Source: Liolophura sinensis
Taxonomy: Eukaryota > Mollusca > Polyplacophora > Chitonida > Chitonidae
NCBI RefSeq assembly: GCF_032854445.1
Contig: NC_088304.1
Coordinates: forward strand, 2,852,001 to 2,916,000
DNA: 64,000 nt
Reading direction: 5' to 3'
The notes under the pieces are model-generated. The model was given only the letters and a program-made list of their open reading frames with translations, ran no database searches and was not told where the DNA came from. Positions 1 through 10,800 of the stretch are shown in pieces. The number at the start of each line of letters is the position of its first letter. The first letter of the stretch is position 1. The translations under genes and the position numbers were made by a program.

Positions 1-120
1 GGTGCTGATTCGGACAGCGATGATGAACTCGATGAAAAAAAGACGGGCAGACCCTCATTATTGTCAAAACAAGCTAATGTACGTCTAACTGTGCACACTC
101 AAGAAGACTCTATATTATAG
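1..120 (+). CDS. Partial 3' coding exon, C-terminus of an unidentified protein
   Basis: Frame 1 is open from the first base to a TAG at 118-120 and gives 39 residues. It starts with an acidic stretch (GADSDSDDELDEKK) and ends QEDSIL. The last residues S-I-L fit a class I PDZ-binding C-terminus (S/T-X-hydrophobic). No start and no splice acceptor lie inside the window, so the gene begins to the left. AT-rich non-coding sequence follows, with a possible AATAAA at about 904-909. The acidic composition and the abrupt change to AT-rich DNA after the stop suggest a real terminal exon, but no family is recognised and a chance open frame of this length is possible. Confidence 0.4.
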   Translation, partial: GADSDSDDELDEKKTGRPSLLSKQANVRLTVHTQEDSIL

Positions 121-1394
121 TGATGATGACATTCCAAGGAATTGGCATGCTCTTGTATGACCATTGATATTATTATTTTTTAAATATTTATATCAGATTA
201 TGTTGTGTATGTTAGTGGGGTTACACGTTTCTGTCTAGTTTGCCTCATTATTTAATTTGCTGCAGAATTATATTGCATCATGGGCGTACGTAGGTTGGTG
301 ATATTACTATTATGTTGTTTTGTACACTTTTCAATATGTCGGAATTTTGCTTGACTGTTCAGGAAAAAAACCCTTAGAGTTTACCATGAGGACAAAAATG
401 TATATAACTTCACTTCGAGGTGTACTAAGTTAAGGTTTTAACAAATAATGGCCATGCTGAGATGAATTTTCGTCCGTTGGTTATATAGAGAAAAGCTGCG
501 CTAAAGCTGCCTTGACTGGTTGTAAATCGTCTGAGACGCTTATTAGTCTTACAAAAGTCATAGTTGTATTAGCCACTCTCTGTACTGACTTGTTCACGTT
601 CCGTTTTTTGTTCGCCCATTCGACCCTCGCTTGGCCTTCATCATTACGGGGATAGTGCAACGGCTGGTAAACCCGTATCAGTATGTTGCCATTGGATAGG
701 GTAGACAGTAAGTCATTGTAAGGTGCAGCTGCTAGATTTGTTTGAAATGTGGTTTGGACATGGGACAGTTTGCAAGTGCGTTGATATTTACTTGTAATTT
801 AAAAGAAAAGACAAGAAAGAAATAACCCTAATTCGTTTCGGAAGGGGGTTGGGAACTGACCAATATGGCCACATCAGTTTCGATTCTCATGTACTCGGAA
901 ACTTAATAAATTAAGTTTTAATCTGGAATTTTCGCGAGACCTTGACATACGCCATGTTAGGGAAACCGGAAACGCGATGTTACGTCACTCCACGCTCACA
1001 TATAGCTACAAGATAAAACAGGGATCGAGTTACGTTAGCAGAAACAGCTGTGCTGCAGAAAAAACTCGTACCTGATTGATATAAATTGCTGAGGAGGCGG
1101 CACTTTCGATTTTGTCAATGTACACGTTTTAGTTTACTTTAAACTATGATATCTAAGGTTTGCAAACATTACAAATATTAAAGCTTACGCTTTTTAAACC
1201 TTATGTTGGATAGTTTGTCGAAGCAATTAGTCATTTGGCATAGTGTTGTCTTTTCTTTTAATTATAGAGGAGTATATCATCTCGACTTTGATATACCGAT
1301 ATGAGCCGGGGTGCTGGGAAAATTTGCTGACGTAAAGCCGCAGAGATGTAAACGAGATATTTCGAGTTTGGGAAGATTTACAGGGTAGCTGTGG
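121..1394. other. No gene seen; probable 3' UTR then intergenic
   Basis: AT-rich sequence without a convincing coding frame. If the partial exon at the left edge is real, the first several hundred bases are its 3' UTR, with a possible AATAAA near 904. Confidence 0.4.
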
Positions 1395-1840
1395 TTGATG
1401 TATGTAAGAATCATGTATGTATGTATCATGTATGTGTGCTTGGGGTTTAACGTCATACTGTTTTGGTCATCTGACGATGAGGAGTCATTGTGTGTACACA
1501 TACTTTGCCCTGCGGTTGATGTGTGTATGTATTATGTATGTATGAATAGGGGTTTAACGCCGTACTTGTTTGGTCATATGATGATGAGTCATTGTGTGTA
1601 CACATACTTTGCCCTGCGGTTGATGTGTGTATGTATCATGTATGTATGAATAGGGGGTTAACGCCGTACTTGTTTTGGTCATATGATGATGATGAGTCAT
1701 TGTGTGTACACATACTTTGCCCTGCGGTTGATGTGTGCATGTATCATGTATGTATGAATAGGGGTTTAACGCCGTACTTGTTTTGGTCATATGACAACGA
1801 GGAGTCATTGTGTGTACACATACTTTGCCTTGTGGTTGAT
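1395..1840 (-). repeat. Four tandem tail fragments of SINE family B (~105-bp unit)
   Basis: A unit of about 104-108 bp recurs roughly four times. Each unit has a TGTATGTATGAATAGGGG stretch, then TTTAACGCCGTACTTG, then GTCATATGA and GAGTCATTGTGTGTACACA. The same core (TTTAACGTCGTACT followed by GAGGAGTCATT) occurs in the fuller family B copy at about 2416-2755, so this looks like a SINE tail that was tandemly amplified. The apparent reading frames here are repeat translations on both strands. Confidence 0.7.
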
Positions 1841-2415
1841 GATTTCATTTTCATATCAATTTTCATTGATATGGTGCATGTTTTAATCAAAATATTTAGA
1901 TGGCATAACAACCATATATTTTATTGATTCACAAATTTTAATAAAAATGTAGAAAGCCATAGACCTGTAATTTTATTGGCATTGTATACATGATTTAATT
2001 AAAATTAGAAGGTGCTGGATTAGTATTTTACGCCATGTTCAAACTCACTATGCCTTGGTCGTTTTCGTTCGGTTCTCCTTTCTCCGTTCGGTCTAGATTT
2101 TTCTGGTTTCCTCATTTGACCTCGAAAACCATTTCACTTGGTGGTATCTCAAGTATCCGTTCCAATGTTACCAGTATTGTGACATAGAAGTCATAATCAT
2201 TCGTCTATTTTATCACAACTTTATGAAGGCATCCTATGGAAGAGGGAATACCACTTCGCCAAGGAGAAACACCCATATTTTTCTTCATTTCGGCTTTCCC
2301 ATAACACCACTTAAACACAACTGCTAACGTATTCACAAGTGGTTTTTTTCGTATTTTGCGACAAGGAATTGGTGTTGCTGACAAGAATTGCCTGCCTTCA
2401 CACTCTGACAGTAAT
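1841..2415. other. No gene seen
   Basis: Unique AT-rich DNA between two family B elements; no coding or RNA signal recognised. Confidence 0.4.
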
Positions 2416-2755
2416 TGTCATCTTTGTATGAATGAATGAATGAATGCTTGGGATTTAACGTCGTACTCAATAATTTTTGTGTCATATGACGAGGAGGAGT
2501 CATTAGTTTGTGTACAAAAATTGTGTCTTCATGCCGCCAAAGTGCTGTCACCACTGAGTATCATGCCGAAGACACCAGAAATGAAATCCGGCCCCCACTA
2601 AGTTGCCATTATAATAGCCACGAGTAACCAGTCCTGTTTCCTTGATCTAACCTCTCAGTGCTGAGCGCCAAGCGAGGCAGCAACAAGAACCATTTTAAAG
2701 TCTGTGGTATGACCAATCCGGGTTTGAACCCGGGTCTCCCGACTTAGTGTCATGG
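2416..2755 (-). repeat. SINE family B, fuller copy
   Basis: The element reads on the minus strand. Its tRNA-like head, with a B-box-like GGTTCAAACCC, lies at about 2725-2750. The body contains GCTGCCTCGCTTGGCGCTCA, and the tail is a (CATT)n run near 2428-2446. Head sequences similar to this recur at 58025-58170 and in degraded form at 28180-28440. It is probably a tRNA-derived non-autonomous retroelement. Confidence 0.6.
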
Positions 2756-2974
2756 ATAGAAATGGCTAACAACTAATACAGGTAAAAGTTGGCTGATAAA
2801 ATATTCTCTAGAAATCTATAAGTCGCGAATAGTTTTGCTAATATTATTCTTAGATTATTTCCATATCTAATTATCACTTGCCAAAACACCACGCTTTCGC
2901 CTCTACACATACACACACGTACTTTGATCGAAACGTGGGAAACTCTCAACAACCTCTGGGTTCAGCTGGAAGTC

Positions 2975-3046
2975 GTCATATCAGTGAAATATTCTTGAAT
3001 ACAGCGTAAACACCAATGAAATAAATATACAAATAAATAAATCTTT
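2975..3046 (+). repeat. Tail fragment of SINE family A
   Basis: GTGAAATATTCTTGAATACA followed by GCGTAAACACCAATGAAATA and a run of AAAT matches the 3' end of the family A SINE. Head and body are missing. Confidence 0.7.
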
Positions 3047-3576
3047 CGGCTTTGAAAAATGTTTTATTTAAATATCTGACTCGTACATCTCCATTACATT
3101 TGATATCTTCAAAATTTTAAATTATTGCAGGAATGATTTCCTGACAAGTGCCAGCGAGTTGCTTAAAGGTTGAATGAAACGGACGAGAAGTATGACCGTA
3201 ACAAATCCACCTTTAATATGAAAGCGCCTCGGCTTGACTAGGCCGCCACATCTGAGTCATTACGACACGAGGGACAGTTTCAGTTTTGACACTACAATAT
3301 ACCTTGCGCCTTTCCAACATTATTGAAAACTCTTGACAGTTTCTCTTTGCAAGATTCTGTCCTAATTACTTTCTGAGTTCCTAGATGGTCTGTGTTATAC
3401 GTCGTTTTGGGAAATGGCCTTGCGGTTATTGATCTGGAATGTTCAGTTTGATTAATGGCTGGTATACGAATGTCAGCCCAAAGATTCCCTCAGATCTAGT
3501 TAGCGGCAAGTCTGGTTAGGTAGCGATAGTTCGATTCGACACTGGTGAGCTTGGTTGTTCAGATTTGTGCATTGTC

Positions 3577-3711
3577 TATACCGGGGCGGTTTCATGAAGC
3601 TCACTTAGCTAAGTAAGCCCTTAACTACCGTGACAACGTACGTTGTAGAGATATACAGTGTACTTAGCTAAGGGCAACTTAACGTTAAGTAAGGTTCATG
3701 GACCCGGTCCC
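3577..3711. mobile_element. MITE-like imperfect palindrome
   Basis: The left end (CCGGGGCGGTTTCATGAAGC, then CACTTAGCTAAGTAAG) is roughly the reverse complement of the right end (TACTTAGCTAAGG ... AAGGTTCATGGACCCGGTCC). The two halves can fold into one long imperfect hairpin of about 135 bp. There is no coding capacity. It is most simply a small non-autonomous DNA transposon or foldback element; no target duplication was confirmed. Confidence 0.5.
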
Positions 3712-6700
3712 AGGTAATAATTTACGTTCATCCCTTTCCGCCGTTTCTTACCTTCTGCTAGATGGGTTGTCGAAAACAGCTTGTCTGTTTCTTTTGAATC
3801 GCGGAGAACAACTTGGCTATTTCGTTTTGCTGAGAACAAAATACTATTTCATCTGTGAAAACATGAAAACAACTTGCTATTTCTTTTTAATGGCTGAAAC
3901 CAGCTTGCTGTTTCATTTGTATTCATGAGTATAGCTTAATATTGCATGTAAATATCTGAGAAATTGTTACTTAATTTGAATGCCTAAGGTCCGGATCTAG
4001 GAAGTTCTTAACGGATGCATCATCACTACGAGAGGCCATATGGAGTATTGTCCCTTTGTTTAGTACGTGATTTGTACATTCATCTGTGGCGAAGGTTTGT
4101 GCTGTCGAAATGCATTCTATTTTTTTAAAAAAGGTTTGACTTTGCCACACATGTTGTGACATGTTCGATCATCCGAAAACAACATTTCATTTTTATATGT
4201 TCATTTCTTTTGTACACATATGCTCATAAAGTCTAATACGCTATTTTATTTGACATTCGCCAACATTTCGCTCGTTAGTAGTCATTAAATTGTGTTGATC
4301 ACTTTCATCTTACGTATTTTCGATGAATACACTAGAATAGAGATAATGCTATACACAAGTATAAGTATCGTCACTGTGATACCTTGATCCACTTCACTTA
4401 TATTTGTTTTACTTGACTGGTGCTCCACGCCATAATCAGGAATGTATTATACGGACAGCGCTCAAGGAAACCACCGTACAATATAGGCCTACCTGAGAGA
4501 GCTCCTGACGTGAGGCCACAGCCAGACAAACAATGTACTGGATATAGTTGCTGACATACAATTAATGCATAGGGAGGGTAAAGAGGGGTAAACCAAGAAA
4601 ATCTGGTCACACATTACCTGTGGAATACGTTCAGTTTGTCAGGGTTTTATTATAACATTTGATGACAATTCTTAAATTATGGTATAGCACATTCAGACGA
4701 ACATAACAAACGAGTCAATATTTACAGTAGCTTGGTCATATAGCGCCCTGTTTACACGAAATCTCGAAATCCGAGAGATTAAAATGATAGCAAATCATCT
4801 TAGCACACATAATGGTTAATATTTTTATATATTAATACAGATTAAAATATATGTTAACCTGATATATGTATAACATTCGCTGGAAAATAAAGGATTTTTT
4901 AAATAAATATCCATTTAGGCATTAATTACACCAAGTGAATATAGGCTTATGTATTGTCATGGAAGTAGCGCTATAATGATTTCTTAATATATATTTCATT
5001 AAAACTAATACGTTAAGACAACTATTTTCTAATGAACTTTTCTGAGCTACTAACTCAGGTTAGATAATCAAATTTTCGGAACTATCTCTGCTGAGGTCTT
5101 CGAAGTGTTTCGGTTTCACTTTCGTTTTTATCCTTAAACGATTGCCTACTATGCACATGGACAGTCTACAGATACAGCGTGTTGCAAGTAACACTGTAGA
5201 GTTAAAACAAGACAAAACATAAAAATGAAGTGAGCATCAAAAGAAAGACCGTTAGAACACTATCCAAAATAAGTTCATTCATATTTTTTAATTTTTACCT
5301 TTTGTTAACTGAAGTAAATGTTTGGGGTGTAAGATAGAGACTCGGAGGGCCATACTAATACTGTATGCCTCCCTTGAGTTTATTCCCTCTTTTCTCTGAC
5401 CCGAAACTAGGTACTTGTATTGATTGTGAAGATTTGATTGTGACATGCAAAGTCACACATTACATGAGTGAACTTTACAAGAAGCTTATTTAAACCTGAA
5501 TAAATAAATCTAGAAAAAGTTATTGCTACACCCCATATCAAAATGACATTCAATACAGTGGCAAAAATCTAAGATAAAATAAGTATTCCCTATTTTTCTT
5601 TATTTTTTTAGACACCTGGTCTACTCATTTTAGCCAATATACATGTATATGTAAATGTAGCAGGAATATTGAGTTTCTTTTTTCTCACCTCATTGGACAA
5701 TCTAATGAACAACGTACTCATATCTATAATTTTTCCAAAAGACTGGTAAAGAAATGTAATATTCTACTTTCATCACTACAAATATCTGTTCCAAAAATTA
5801 GAAGAATTAGGGTAGGCATTTTCAGCTACAGTTTTTAGCTCTCTTTCTGCTGACCGCAACATTTAGGTTCCATAAAGTTCCAATGACATTCGAAGACAGA
5901 ATAGTATAATATCTTATAAGGCACAAATTAACAAAAGTCACACTTAGTAAATCATACAGTTAAATACATGGATAGGAGCTTAGAAAGGTCACCATATTAC
6001 AGCTAAGAAATGATCAATATTTCAGCCGTACGAAAATGTAGCATATTTGGGTCTTCTTAGCGTATGTCCTTAGACCAGTTAGGCACCACTTCGGTATGGG
6101 AAAAAAATATCAAGGGAATTCGACTTTAAACAAGGCCTATTTTGTCATTGCCTTTAAAATATTTCTCCTACCCTAATATCCTACCCTAAAGACTTAACCA
6201 GTTACATGGGCAATAAAACAATATACAGGTAATAATAAAAACAATTAACGTTTATGATTCAATTTCAGTTTCAAAACCAACTATCCATTTCCATATGGGC
6301 TATTAGCCAAGGGAAACAACTCTCTGTTCACAAAACGAGTTATTCAGTGCTGAAATGTTCGTTAATTGATTATGAAAAGTAAATACTAAAACCGTAAATA
6401 CTAATGCTGTTTTTTGACTGTAGTCTGGCTAGCCGTAATGGACACTGGATCGTGAGGTGACATGTGACGGAGAAATTGAAGCCATGATTTTCAGGTTAAT
6501 AGTCGGCCTTACCTCGCGTATTCCTTACTTTATAAAGAAATCTTGAACAACGCTGAGGTCACTGAGTCACGGTGATCAGGCAGGAAGTGATGTCATAAAA
6601 CACAACAACTCTGTCTCTACTTTTGTTCCTACCAATGCTTTACACACATGCACTTTCTTTATCTAATGTACAACACAATTTTAACCAAAGCCGTCAACAA

Positions 6701-7037
6701 TTCTGTTGACGAATGCTGATTAAATAGACCCGCGAGAGGACGCAAGAGGTGCGGCTAAGCTTAAACAAGCCTATGTGGGTCTCACAAGCTCCAAAGGTCT
6801 GCTTGTCTAGTGGTGGCAGTCATGTAAAGCGAGCGTAGAGAGTGGATCATGCGCTGCAAGGAGTATGTTTCCTTAGTACGTCTTATTATAACACGTCGTG
6901 TTGTAATACGTGAACATTCGAGGAAATGAACATCGGATACATAGGCCAATGCAGCCAGTTGGCTACAAGAGATGTAAGATTTACAAGGGCGTGAATAAAG
7001 ATCTTCAAATCTTCCAGTTACACTGGTAAAAAATTCC
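3712..7037. other. 3.3 kb without a recognised gene
   Basis: AT-rich DNA with only short chance frames. A GGGTTTTATTATAA motif near 4638-4655 recurs near 15090, hinting at a further low-copy dispersed repeat. No splice-flanked coding exon was recognised on either strand. Confidence 0.4.
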
Positions 7038-7605
7038 ATATCCTTCTAGTGTTTTCCTCTAATTTTCCATATCTTTTCAGTGTTTTCGTCTAGATTTCCA
7101 TATCCTTCCCATGTCTTCTTCTAGATTTCCATATCCTTCCGGTATTTTCATCTAGGTTTCCATATCCTTCCAGTATCTTCGTCAAGATTTCCATATCCTT
7201 CCAGTGTTTTCGTTTAGATTTCATATCATTCCATTGTTTTAATCTAGATTTGAAATATCCTTTCAGTGTTTTCTTCTAGATTTCCATATCTTTCCAGTGC
7301 ATCCATGTAGATTTCCATATCCTTCGGGTGTTTTCGTCTAGATTTCCATATCCTTCCAGTATTTTCTTCTAGATTTCCATATCCTTCGGGTGTTTTCATC
7401 TAGATTTCCATATCCTTCGGGTGTTTTCGTTTAGATTTCATATCATTTCATTGTTTTAATCTAGATTTAAAATATCCTTCCAGTGCATCCATGTAGATTT
7501 CCATATCCTTCCAGTGTTTTCTTCTAGATTTTCATATCCTTCGGGTGTTTTCATCTAGATTTCCATATCCTTCGGGTGTTTTCATCTAGATTTTCATATC
7601 CTTCC
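7038..7605. repeat. 31-bp minisatellite, ~18 copies
   Basis: Tandem units of about 31 bp contain AGATTTCCATATCCTTC, then a variable CAG or GGG, then TGTTTTC(A/G)TCT. Units differ by scattered substitutions and small indels. The array lies 3' of the minus-strand gene ending at 7898 and has no coding signal. Confidence 0.9.
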
Positions 7606-7897
7606 AGGGATTTTATCAGAGCAAAACAACTGAAGCGTCGGGAGAAAACCGAAGCAACATACATAGAACTCTTACTTTGTTCTGATAGAGAAAAGAACAA
7701 AATTGCCAAATAGCCTTTCGTTTGACTAACAGTCAATAGGTACCGTAAGAAGATATTATGTGGACTAAATACGCAGTATGCTCAACTTTATGACGATAAA
7801 GCTATCAAAACCGAAATATTCCTTATGGGAATAATAATTTGTAGTCTGTACATAAATTTGTTTTTCTCAGAAGAAATGCATCGCATTCTACGCACTC

Positions 7898-10800
7898 CTA
7901 GTAAGCGAAGGCGTATTTCTTAAAATTAAAGTTTACACCCTGTTTCTTTTGAAGTTGCATTCGCTTTGCGTGGATGACTTCTGACATCCATTCTTTGTGA
8001 ATGGTGTAAGTGGCCGGCCGAGACGGTATGGTGTTCAGGAAAAATGTCTGCCAATTCTCCATGTGACCGCCAGGGGGCTCTGGTGGGATGACGGGCTCAT
8101 CGCACGTAACCGTATAGGTTAGACGCTTACTAGTTCTCCTGCAAAAATAAAACTTAATATTGAAGAAACAATAATATCTGAAGGAGTAATTTCTTCATAC
8201 AGCACGTATTTAGAAGCTAGAAGTACGTTACTTTGTTTCAGAAAACTGAATTTATTAGATTTATTTATTTGATGGGTGTTTTACGCCGTACTCAAGAATA
8301 TTTCACTTATACGACGGCGGCCAGCATTACGGTGGGTGGAAACCGGGCAGAGCCCGGGGAAAACCCACGACCATCCGCAGGTTGCTGGTAGACCTTCCCA
8401 CGTACGGGCGGAGAGGAAGCCAGCACGAGCTGGACTTGAACTCACAGCGACCGCATTGGTGAGAGATTGCTGGGTCATCACGCTGCGTTAGCGCGCTAAC
8501 CGACTGAGCCACGAAGGCTCCTCCGAAAACTGAATGTGATTTAAACTTTTTTTTTTGAACCATGGTGCTAGAATTGGCTATCTGCTGTAATTCTTCAGCT
8601 TGTTCATATGTTTGCAACGTGTTTACACGGACATATGCTGAAGCAATTATTCTATGTGGATTAATAAAATTGTACTTTTTGTGAATGGCCAATTCAACAA
8701 CTGTAATTTTGCAGTTTTGCCAGCAAAATCAATTAATAAATGTGCATAAATTGCTCTGAAAGTTGCTCTTTTATAACCCAAAATTCCGGATTCATACACA
8801 AGGCTACTAGTAGATCGTAAGTGGGCGTTTCAAGCCGCCTGTTAGGCCAAGTTTGAATCTCTTAAACCCATTAAATAATGTCAACGTGGAAGTGCCTGAA
8901 GCTGAAAGGTTAAACTCACTTGAGGCCGTACGGATCTCCGTGTATTTCAGCTCGCCAACCGTATTTCTCCAGGGCCTCGTCATACTCGTCTTTAGAGGTA
9001 TCCGCCTCATCCTCGGAGTCACTATCGTCCCCAGGGTCCTCCAGGGAGAGATCAGCGATGTTAGGGGTCGGGTTCTGAGGTCGACTCTGCGCACTCTCCG
9101 TGCAAGTGACCCCAGGCTCGGCGGAATGAGTCTCCCGTTTGGGAACGGGAGTTAAAGACGTTGTCTTGACCGCGGGTGAGGTTTGTGGGCGCTCAGAATC
9201 AGGAAACTGTACTCTTGGCATGGACCGACGAGGTCGTGCAGACTGAACGGGTCTTTGTCGGGGTGCCCAAGGTGTCGGGGCCCGAGCGGTGGGCTGTATG
9301 TGAGTGGGCGGGGCACTCTTGATGCGGTTGGGTCGCCGTTTAAGCTCTTCCCTGGAGACAAGAGGGCTCCTAAAATTGACCCGGTGGGGGACCGGTTGAG
9401 TCCGAGGCCCTTCGGGGGTCAGCAAGCACTGCCTGAGCTCTTCTGTTGAATCGTACCTGGGAGGCGGCCAGAAGAATTTTGGGTACTTCACCCCCTGGGG
9501 CTGGTGGATTTTCTCCGGGCTAACTGTGATCGGAGTAGCCTCTGTTTTCGTCGGCTTATCCCAGACCTCTTTTGGAGTCGGGATAGGGCTGGACTTGACT
9601 CTGGGCGCTGGTTTAATGACCAAGAATGGGGACCCTTGCTCCAAGTCGACCTGTCCCCGTTGTCGGGCTGCACTCTGTGATCCCCTAGGGGGCGCGGGTG
9701 TATACCTGACATCTGGCCCAGGTGGATCCTTTAATCCTAGCGATATAGTCGGTTTAGGAGGGGTTACCTGTCCGCTGTGGTACTTGGAATTCTGAAACCG
9801 GAACATGCATTCCAGTTCTGAAAAGAAAGACGAGGCTTTCATCAATTCCCAAAAATTCTGGAGGACGACAGACAAGGCTCCTTCCCTGTGTTTTGTTTTT
9901 GTTGTTATTTTTATACGTTTTCATGTTGCGATGTTGAATTCTAGGACAGGACTACAGTGCGCTTTTGTGCAATCATTGTACAGGCACTAATATATCATGT
10001 ACTCAACTTTCTGGTCATTACACATACTACTGGACAAAATATAAAGTATTATAGACCCGATTGAGATTTATTCCAACTGTTCATTTAAATTATTAAATAG
10101 TAGCAACTTAAATGACCCCTACAGCACCGTCGCTAAAAGCAGCCGAGCAGTAGGTGAAACTGTTATTAACAGTTGTGTTAAAAGAGGCTTTTAATCATTG
10201 GTAGGAATGCCCTGCCTTAAGGTGGATTTAACGTTCCAATTGTAGAAGGGACCTCGATGGAACAATGAAATTTACCATTGGGGATGTTGTGGTATCGGGC
10301 CTAATTTCGGTACACGTTGTTTGCCGATTTAATGTTCCAATTCTAGAAGGGACCTCGATGGGACAATGAGACTTACCATAAGGGTTGTTATGGTATCGGG
10401 CGGCATTTCGGCACTCGTCGTTCGCCGATTTAAAGTTTTGATGTAGAAAGGACCTCGATGGGACAATGAGACTTACCACAGGGGTTGTTGTGGTATCCAG
10501 CGCCATTTCGGCACACGTCGTTTGCCGATTTAACGTTCTGATTGTAGAAAGGACCTCTATGGGACAATGAGACTTACCATAGGAGTTGTTGTGGTATCCA
10601 GCGGCATTTCGGCACACATCGTTTGCCGATTTAACGTTCTGATTGTAGAAGGGACAATGAGACTTACCATAAGGGTTGTTGTGGTATCCAGCGACATTTC
10701 GGCACACATCGTTTGCCGATTTAACATTTTGATTGTAGAAGGGAAAATGAGACTTACCATAAGAGTTGTTGTCGTTTCGGGCAGCATTTCTGCACACGTC

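Noticed and set aside
8276..8692. Frames over the SINE at 8.3 kb
   Set aside because: They translate the SINE; equivalent frames appear at 26810, 55898 and 58263 in other copies.
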